Source: an uncultured Oscillospiraceae bacterium (GTDB lineage: Bacteria; Bacillota; Clostridia; Oscillospirales; Ruminococcaceae). From it: a stretch of 64,000 nt of DNA. The translations under genes and the position numbers were made by a program. Positions 58,668 to 64,000 of the stretch are shown here, in pieces (the first letter of the stretch is position 1; every line of letters starts with the position of its first letter). A model generated the notes under the pieces. The model had not been told where the DNA came from. It saw nothing but the letters and a program-made list of their open reading frames with translations, and made no database searches. Location of the stretch: the NCBI GenBank assembly GCA_934462925.1, contig CAKSIT010000003.1:62001-126000 (forward strand), read 5' to 3'.

Positions 58668-58699
58668 AGGCGGCTGTACACGCGTGCAGCCGCCTTTTT
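58668..58699 (+). terminator. Terminator after gpmI
   Basis: A 9-bp perfect stem (58668-58676 with 58687-58695) and T5 tail. Confidence 0.88.
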
Positions 58700-58714
58700 G
58701 CGTATATAAAGGAA

Positions 58715-58735
58715 CGCCCCGCATAAAACGGGGCG
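58715..58735 (-). terminator. Terminator after the GH5 gene
   Basis: Minus-strand stem of 7 bp (58729-58735 with 58715-58721) and a weak T-rich tail; convergent with the gpmI terminator. Confidence 0.65.
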
Positions 58736-58747
58736 CTCTCAACGTTT

Positions 58748-60304
58748 TTAGTGATTTCTGAACCAGTCGTAAATCCACTTGCCGCCCTCGGTGAGGTCGC
58801 TTTCGCTCCAGCCGCTTGCGCCCGCCGACGGTCTGAACGAGCTTGCGCTCTCGTCCTTGTTTGCAAGACTCCAGTTGCAGTAGCTTATGCCGAGGTCGTC
58901 GAGCAGCGAGAGCCACTTTTCAGCCTGCGCGAGGTCGAGCGCGCCGTTGCCGCTGGCGTCGCACACGCCAAACTCCGACACGAACACGGGCAGCCCGCCG
59001 TTCACGCAGTTTGAAAGCCTGTCGCGCAGCCAGTCTGTGTGCGTTGCCGCGTAGAAGTGCAGCGCGTACATTACGTTGTCGCAGTCAAGCGGGTCGGCGA
59101 GTGCCGCGTCGATGTCCTGACTCCACGTGGGCGTGCCTACGATTATCACAGCGTCGCTGTCGTTGGCGCGTATAATCGGAATAATCTTCTCGGCATAGGG
59201 CTTTACCTTGCCGCTCCAGCTTACGTCGCCGTTAGGCTCGTTGCATATCTCGTATATTACGTTGGGGCAGTCCGCGTATTTCTGCGATACGTCCGTAAAG
59301 AACGCCGCAGCCTCGTCAGTGTAGGCGGTGGGGTCGCCGGGGTTAAGCACGTGCCAGTCTATTATAACGTACATATCAAGCTTTACGCAAAGCTCAACGC
59401 CTTTTTCAAGCAGGTCCTTGCTGCCCTGCTTGTTGTTCATATAGCACGAACCGTTGCCCCACTCGTCAACGTACATTGCAAGCCTTACAACGTTCGTGTT
59501 CCACTCGTCGCGCAGCGTTCTGAACGCGTCTTCGTTCACAAAATCGGGAAACCATGTGATTCCGTGGGTGCTCATTCCGCGCAGCTGATAGGGCTTGCCG
59601 TCCTTGTCAACAAGCTGCGCGCCGCTTACGGAAAGCTGCCCGTGCGCGCTTACGGGCGTAGTGCCGTCGGATTCCTCGGGTACGGGGAGCGCCGCAGGCT
59701 CTGCGGGGGTCGTTTCCGCTGTTGAAGCGGTCGGCTGCTCCCCGGCGGGGACATCGCTCGGCGTTACCATTTTAGCGTCAACGCGGTTCACGGCGGGCGT
59801 TCTCATAAAAAATGCAATGGGGCTTGCATAGTTAAACCCGAAGCTTACCGAGCCGCCTGCGGGAATAGTCGCGTTGTAATCGGCGTTGGTTGCGGTAAAG
59901 TTCGTGCCGTCTATCGTGATACTGCCGTTCCACGAGGATGTGATTTCGGTGTTTATAGGGATAGTTGCGGTGAGCGTCCAGCCCTCAACGTCCGCGTCGG
60001 CGGTGTTGTAAATCGTTACCTCGCAGCCGCCGTTGGTAAGCCCGTTCTCGTCCCATACGGAGGTGTGTACAAGCTGCACCTCAAAGCTTGCGAGGGAGGG
60101 GTCTTTCTCGCTCTCCACGGGAACGGAGGGCTGCAGCGAAGCAGGCTCTGCCGTGGTTGCCGGCGAGGATTCGCCCGCGCTTTCCTGCGTGGTTATATCG
60201 GCGGAATTTTCTGTGCCGCTCATACTGCTCTCGTCCTTTCCGCAGCCGCAAAGGGCAAGCGTCAGCGCAAGAATCAAAGCAAGCGCTCGTGATGTCTTTT
60301 TCAT
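58748..60304 (-). CDS. GH5 endoglucanase with CBM2-type module, lipoprotein
   Basis: A 518-residue surface-anchored cellulase. The signal peptide ends at a lipobox with Cys21 (LCGC). A Ser/Thr/Glu linker (about 24-70) leads to a CBM2-like domain (about 72-168) of beta strands with conserved Trp (SWNGSITIDG), a second linker, and a GH5 domain (about 220-515). Catalytic acid is Glu in IYEICNEPNG, nucleophile Glu in VFVSEFGVC. It is made from the minus strand directly behind the ackA terminator with no room for a promoter, so it may depend on readthrough. Confidence 0.93.
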   Translation of the reverse strand: MKKTSRALALILALTLALCGCGKDESSMSGTENSADITTQESAGESSPATTAEPASLQPSVPVESEKDPSLASFEVQLVHTSVWDENGLTNGGCEVTIYNTADADVEGWTLTATIPINTEITSSWNGSITIDGTNFTATNADYNATIPAGGSVSFGFNYASPIAFFMRTPAVNRVDAKMVTPSDVPAGEQPTASTAETTPAEPAALPVPEESDGTTPVSAHGQLSVSGAQLVDKDGKPYQLRGMSTHGITWFPDFVNEDAFRTLRDEWNTNVVRLAMYVDEWGNGSCYMNNKQGSKDLLEKGVELCVKLDMYVIIDWHVLNPGDPTAYTDEAAAFFTDVSQKYADCPNVIYEICNEPNGDVSWSGKVKPYAEKIIPIIRANDSDAVIIVGTPTWSQDIDAALADPLDCDNVMYALHFYAATHTDWLRDRLSNCVNGGLPVFVSEFGVCDASGNGALDLAQAEKWLSLLDDLGISYCNWSLANKDESASSFRPSAGASGWSESDLTEGGKWIYDWFRNH

Positions 60305-60322
60305 TCTATCCGTCCTTTCAGT

Positions 60323-60356
60323 AAAAAGCCGCCCGCAGTAGTGTCCTGCGGACGGC
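60323..60356 (-). terminator. Hairpin and T run between ackA and the GH5 gene
   Basis: Minus-strand stem of 11 bp with one mismatch (60346-60356 with 60328-60338) then T5. The GH5 ribosome binding site follows within 12 bases, so the hairpin is a terminator or attenuator with no promoter after it. Confidence 0.7.
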
Positions 60357-60371
60357 GTTGTATTCGCTTAT

Positions 60372-61580
60372 TTACTTGGCAAGACCTTCAACAAGCGCCT
60401 TAGTGTCGCGCGCGATGAGAAGCTCCTCGTTTGTGGGAACGACCCATACCTGCACCTTGCTGTCGGGCGCGGATATCTTCGCGAGCTTTCCGCGAAGTCC
60501 TGCGTTCGCCTTTTCGTCAAGCTTAATGCCAAGGAAGTCCATATTTGCGCAAACGTCCGCGCGCAGGTCGTCGGAGTTCTCGCCGATACCGCCCGTGAAC
60601 AGAACGGCGTCAAGCCCGTTCATTATAGCGGCGTAAGAGCCTATGTACTTCTTTATCTCATAGCGGAGCATTTCACCCGCGAGCTTTGCCTTCTTGTCGC
60701 CATGCTCAGCTGCGGCGGTGATGTCGCGGTTGTCCGAGGAAATGCCCGAGATACCGAGGAAGCCCGACTTCTTGTTGAGGTAGTCGCTCATCTGCTGGGG
60801 GGTAAGGCCAAGCTTGCTTGCCATAAACGTTACAGCAGAAGCGTCTACAGCGCCCGAGCGCGTACCCATGATAACGCCGTCAAGGGGAGTGAAGCCCATG
60901 GACGTGTCTATCGACTTGCCGCCCTCTATAGCGGTTATGGAAGAACCGTTGCCGAGGTGGCATGAAACTATCTTAAGGTCCTTGATGTCCTTGCCCATAG
61001 CGTCCGCAAGCGCCTGAGATACAAAGCGGTGGGAAGTGCCGTGGAAGCCGTACTTTCTTACGTGATACTTTTCGTAGCACTCGTACGGCATACCAAACAT
61101 ATACGCCTTTTCGGGCATTGTCTGGTGGAACGCGGTATCGAATACGACTACCTGCGGGGTAGTTTCGGGAATGACCTTTTTGCACGCCCAGAGCGCAAGC
61201 GCGTGGGGGTGGTTATGTACGGGTGCAAGCTCTGCAAGGCTGTCTATCTGCTGTATTACTTCGTCCGTAACAAGCGTAGTCTTGTCGAATATCTCCGCGC
61301 CCTGTACTATTCTGTGGCCTACAGCGCCTATCTCGCTCATGCCGGAGAGAACCGCAGCCTCGCCCGTTGTCAGCACCTCTACAAGCTTCTCAAAAGCCTC
61401 CGTGTGGGTGGGGAAGTCGCAGTCGGTATCAACGCCTCTGCCGTCGAAGGTGGTGTGCTTGATGTGTCCGCCGATGCCTATGCGGTCGCAGTTGCCCTTT
61501 GCAATCACCTTTTCGCCGTCCATGTCAATAAGCTGGTACTTAAGGGACGAGCTGCCTGCATTGATAACAAGAATCTTCAT
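60372..61580 (-). CDS. ackA: Acetate kinase
   Basis: A 402-residue enzyme producing acetate and ATP from acetyl phosphate. ASKHA motifs are seen at ILVINAGSSSLKY (about 3-15), HRIVQGA, SCHLGNGSS (about 209-216), GTRSGAVD and FTGGIGENS. Complete at both ends. No pta in the window. The upstream promoter is back to back with that of tmcAL, whose product uses acetate. Confidence 0.96.
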   Translation of the reverse strand: MKILVINAGSSSLKYQLIDMDGEKVIAKGNCDRIGIGGHIKHTTFDGRGVDTDCDFPTHTEAFEKLVEVLTTGEAAVLSGMSEIGAVGHRIVQGAEIFDKTTLVTDEVIQQIDSLAELAPVHNHPHALALWACKKVIPETTPQVVVFDTAFHQTMPEKAYMFGMPYECYEKYHVRKYGFHGTSHRFVSQALADAMGKDIKDLKIVSCHLGNGSSITAIEGGKSIDTSMGFTPLDGVIMGTRSGAVDASAVTFMASKLGLTPQQMSDYLNKKSGFLGISGISSDNRDITAAAEHGDKKAKLAGEMLRYEIKKYIGSYAAIMNGLDAVLFTGGIGENSDDLRADVCANMDFLGIKLDEKANAGLRGKLAKISAPDSKVQVWVVPTNEELLIARDTKALVEGLAK

Positions 61581-61672
61581 ATAAAATATTCCTTTCTTTT
61601 ATCCGCCTGCGCGGCGGTAAATTACAGCAAAGTTTCGGTTTTTCGACATTTTAACAGTCTGCACCAACTAGT

Positions 61673-61701
61673 ATTGTATAACTTTTTCGCAAAAAAATCA
61701 A
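61673..61701 (-). promoter_or_regulatory. Promoter of ackA
   Basis: Minus strand TTGATT (61701-61696), 17-bp spacer, TACAAT (61678-61673). Confidence 0.75.
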
Positions 61702-61719
61702 GATGTTTTTCAAAAATTA

Positions 61720-61748
61720 TTGATTTACTGCGGGATTTGGTGTAAAAT
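61720..61748 (+). promoter_or_regulatory. Promoter of tmcAL
   Basis: TTGATT at 61720-61725, 17-bp spacer, TAAAAT at 61743-61748. It starts 18 bases from the ackA -35, so the two diverge from a shared region. Confidence 0.75.
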
Positions 61749-61783
61749 ATAGATACCGATAATTATTGCAACGGAGGAACGCC

Positions 61784-62938
61784 ATGAAAACAGCCGCAAT
61801 AATATGTGAATACAACCCGTTCCACAACGGGCATAAATACCAGCTGGAGCAGACCCGCGCCGCGGGCGCTACGCATATCGTGTGCGTTATGAGCGGCAAC
61901 TTTACCCAGCGCGGCGACTGCGCCGTATACGACAAGCACCTGCGCGCAAAAACTGCGCTTGAAAACGGCGCGGACCTTGTGCTGGAGCTTCCCACAAGGT
62001 ACAGCCTTTCTGCGGCGGAGGGCTTTGCGGCGGGCGCGGTACGGCTCATAAGCGCGCTCGGCTGCGTCGATATGCTCTCGTTCGGCAGCGAAAGCGGCAG
62101 TATACCCGCGCTTAAGGAGGCTTCCGCGGCCAGCGACTTTGCAATCAACTGCGACCGTTTTGCTGAACTTATGCGCATGGGTAAAAGCTACCCCGCAGCG
62201 CTTGCGCAGGTAGTGCAGGAATATTACACCCCCGACGTTTACGAAACGCTCTCATGCCCCAACAACACGCTTGCCGTGGAGTATCTCAGCGCGCTGGATA
62301 ATATCGGCAGCCGCATAGAGCCGTTCACCGTGCAGCGGCTTGGCGCGGCGCACGACAGCGACGTCGCGGCTGGTGGATTCGCGAGCGCCTCGCAGATACG
62401 CAGAATGCTTGCGGCAGGTGAGGACGTGAGCGCCTTCGCGCCTGTAACGGACGCTCCACGCGCGGACATGAAGCGGCTTGAGCGCGCGGTGCTTTCAACG
62501 CTGCGGCAGATGAAACGCGACGATTTCGAGCGCATTTACGACTGCGCAAACGGCCTTTCCGACAGGCTTTACAAGGCAGCGCGCCGCGCGGGCGGCCTTG
62601 AGGAGATGTATTTTCTCACCAAAACAAAGCGTTACACGCTCGCGCGTATCCGCAGGGCGGTGCTGTGCGCATACCTCGGCATTGACAAGGAGCTGCTGCG
62701 CGTTCCCGACGCGTACATACGCATTCTCGGCATGAACGGGCGCGGCAGGGAGGTGCTTTCCGCCGCGAAGTGCGCGCTGCCCATGGACACGTCGCTAAAG
62801 GCGCTTTCTGAAACGAGCCGCGCCGCGCACAGGCAGGCGTATTTCGAGGCGCGCTGCGGCGACCTCTACTCGCTTGCGTTTGAAAAGCCCGCGCCCTGCG
62901 GCAGGGAGTTTTCCGCAAGACCCGTAATACTAGAATAA
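61784..62938 (+). CDS. tmcAL: tRNA(Met) cytidine acetate ligase (TmcAL/YlbM family)
   Basis: A 384-residue protein of the nucleotidylyltransferase superfamily. TmcAL activates acetate with ATP and forms N4-acetylcytidine at the wobble base of elongator tRNA-Met. The HxGH motif is at 14-17 (NPFHNGHKYQ). EYNPF, MSGNFTQRG and LELPTRYSLSAAEGFA are conserved in the family. AACGGAGG precedes ATG 61784; an upstream frame start is rejected. It faces ackA and is followed by a DUF4380-like gene. Confidence 0.9.
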   Translation: MKTAAIICEYNPFHNGHKYQLEQTRAAGATHIVCVMSGNFTQRGDCAVYDKHLRAKTALENGADLVLELPTRYSLSAAEGFAAGAVRLISALGCVDMLSFGSESGSIPALKEASAASDFAINCDRFAELMRMGKSYPAALAQVVQEYYTPDVYETLSCPNNTLAVEYLSALDNIGSRIEPFTVQRLGAAHDSDVAAGGFASASQIRRMLAAGEDVSAFAPVTDAPRADMKRLERAVLSTLRQMKRDDFERIYDCANGLSDRLYKAARRAGGLEEMYFLTKTKRYTLARIRRAVLCAYLGIDKELLRVPDAYIRILGMNGRGREVLSAAKCALPMDTSLKALSETSRAAHRQAYFEARCGDLYSLAFEKPAPCGREFSARPVILE

Positions 62939-62958
62939 ATTTTTCGGAGGGACATAAA

Positions 62959-63912
62959 ATGGTAAAGATATCTGAAATAAGCTACGGCAATTTCGGCAGG
63001 TGCGTAAAGCTCAGCAACTCTGCCGCAGAGCTTATCGTGACGGTGGACGTAGGTCCGCGCATAATCTCCTATCGCCTCAACGGCTGCGAGAATGTCCTGT
63101 TTGAGGATACCGCGCGCGAGTTTTACGACGGCGGCGAGGAGCTGCGCGGCTATTTCGGCGAGGATAAGACGTGGTACATATACGGCGGCCACCGCCTGTG
63201 GAGCAGCCCCGAAAGCTATCCGCACAGCTACGTTCCCGACAACGCGCCCGTAGCATACACCGCGCAGCAGCGCGAGGACGGCTCTGCGGCGCTTTGCTTA
63301 ACGCCCCCCGAAACGCGCACGGGTCAGCAGCACACCATTACCGTTGAAATGGACGCGGACACGCCGCGCGTAAAGCTCACGCACACGCTTAAGAACGTTT
63401 CGGGCGCTACGGTAACAATAGCGCCGTGGGCGCTTACGGTGTGCGCTGCAGGTTCGCGCGAGATAGTGCCGCTTTCGCAGAGAAAGAGCGGGCTTCTGTC
63501 CAACAGGCGCTGCGTTTTCTGGGAGTATTCCGACCTGCACGACGAGCGCTTTTACATGGGCAACAGGTACGTTACGCTGCGGCAGGTAAAGGGTGCGCCG
63601 AACAAGTTCAAGATAGGCGTGAACAACGAGGACGGCTGGGCTGCCGTTGTAAGCGGCGGACAGATATTCCTTAAGAACTTTGATATGAACATAAACGGCG
63701 ACTACCCCGACTACGGGTGCAGCTTTGAAACGTTCACCAACGGCATTTTTCTTGAGTGCGAGAGCTTGGGCGAGATACGCGCGATGAAGCACGGCGAGGA
63801 AAGCACGCTTGTAGAGTACTGGACGCTTGAGCGCGCCGACGGCGATTTTGACATGACAGACGAGCAGAGCATAGCGGCTTTCGCTGAAAAGCACCGCCTG
63901 TGCCGCCGCTGA
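62959..63912 (+). CDS. DUF4380-like beta-sandwich protein
   Basis: A 317-residue cytoplasmic protein with no signal peptide. The pattern of strands with VDVGPRIISYRLNGCENVLFED at the start and a GGHRLWSSPESYPHSYVPDN loop is like DUF4380, a galactose-mutarotase-like fold of unknown function. FGGHRLW-like Arg and His could bind a sugar; no activity is known. CGGAGGG precedes ATG at 62959; it probably shares the tmcAL transcript. Confidence 0.75.
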   Translation: MVKISEISYGNFGRCVKLSNSAAELIVTVDVGPRIISYRLNGCENVLFEDTAREFYDGGEELRGYFGEDKTWYIYGGHRLWSSPESYPHSYVPDNAPVAYTAQQREDGSAALCLTPPETRTGQQHTITVEMDADTPRVKLTHTLKNVSGATVTIAPWALTVCAAGSREIVPLSQRKSGLLSNRRCVFWEYSDLHDERFYMGNRYVTLRQVKGAPNKFKIGVNNEDGWAAVVSGGQIFLKNFDMNINGDYPDYGCSFETFTNGIFLECESLGEIRAMKHGEESTLVEYWTLERADGDFDMTDEQSIAAFAEKHRLCRR

Positions 63913-63922
63913 AAGGAAGCCT

Positions 63923-64000
63923 ATGAGCCTTTACGAAGACCTGCGGGCGAAGCACCCGCTTTTTGTCTACGAGGACTACACGCTTGGTGAGGACTATCTC
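63923..64000 (+). CDS. Partial ORF cut by the window end
   Basis: GAAAGGAAG precedes the ATG, which starts 10 bases after the previous stop. Only 26 residues are visible (MSLYEDLRAKHPLFVYEDY then TLGEDYL). This is too short to assign; the gene is probably in the same operon. Confidence 0.6.
   Translation, partial: MSLYEDLRAKHPLFVYEDYTLGEDYL

Noticed and set aside
1..64000. tRNA or rRNA genes
   Set aside because: I saw no cloverleaf with a T-arm GTTCGA box plus CCA-type end and no 16S, 23S or 5S motif. A tRNAscan-SE and Infernal run would settle this.

Overview
The window looks like chromosome from an anaerobic, fermentative, Gram-positive member of the Clostridia, most likely an Oscillospirales/Ruminococcaceae-type gut organism (inference). 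Supporting signs are AGGAGG-type ribosome binding sites, sigma-A-like promoters that repeatedly show a 17-bp spacer (TTGACA or TTGATT with TATAAT or TAAAAT), a clostridial-type fab/acc cluster, HydE and HydG maturases for [FeFe]-hydrogenase, indolepyruvate ferredoxin oxidoreductase, acetate kinase, a cobalamin-dependent short MetH, and GH26 and GH5-CBM2 plant-polysaccharide hydrolases. Genes are packed tightly, with many ATGA-type overlaps. No tRNA, rRNA, CRISPR array, integrase or complete insertion sequence was recognised.

Layout. 1-6.5 kb: the 3' end of an importer ATPase, a lipoprotein, then a leftward three-gene ABC-2 exporter preceded by a leader-peptide/hairpin/terminator attenuator, and a hybrid histidine kinase. 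6.6-11.5 kb: an rRNA/tRNA methyltransferase and a leftward iorA-iorB-acyl-CoA ligase operon for 2-keto acid oxidation. 11.6-20 kb: a sodium-solute symporter, a cluster of extragenic hairpins, small proteins, DMT and MATE transporters, then a MoxR/DUF58/membrane-protein set. 20-25.5 kb: metH, a nucleotidyltransferase, a radical SAM protein and an AlkD-like protein. 25.5-28.6 kb: a MITE-like element, a structured leader, hydE and hydG. 28.7-35.4 kb: a zinc-ribbon/LRR protein with an HTH partner, a VanY-type carboxypeptidase, an ATPase remnant, an ECF sigma factor with its membrane partner and a second MITE-like element, a GH26 mannanase and two related lipoproteins. 35.5-42.5 kb: a leftward GT2-GtrA/phosphodiester glycosidase operon, a clostripain-family lipoprotein, a disrupted gene and a third MITE-like element. 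42.6-54.8 kb: divergent operons, leftward fabD-aroE-aroK-amidohydrolase-fumarase alpha and rightward fabH-fabG-fabF-accB-fabZ-accC-accD-accA, with acpP under its own promoter. 55-64 kb: pgk-tpiA-gpmI, a GH5 endoglucanase, ackA divergent from tmcAL, a DUF4380-like protein and a truncated ORF.

The genes fit a sugar-fermenting lifestyle. Polysaccharide hydrolases feed glycolysis (pgk, tpiA, gpmI), acetyl-CoA is cashed in through AckA, electrons leave through an [FeFe]-hydrogenase (maturases here), amino-acid-derived keto acids are oxidised by IorAB, and acetyl-CoA also enters the fab/acc pathway. The observations I rate highest are the leader-peptide attenuator in front of the ABC exporter (4062-4256), the MITE-like elements sharing a covarying hairpin core (25501-25753, 32515-32673, 42328-42500), and the structured leader before hydE (25825-26016).
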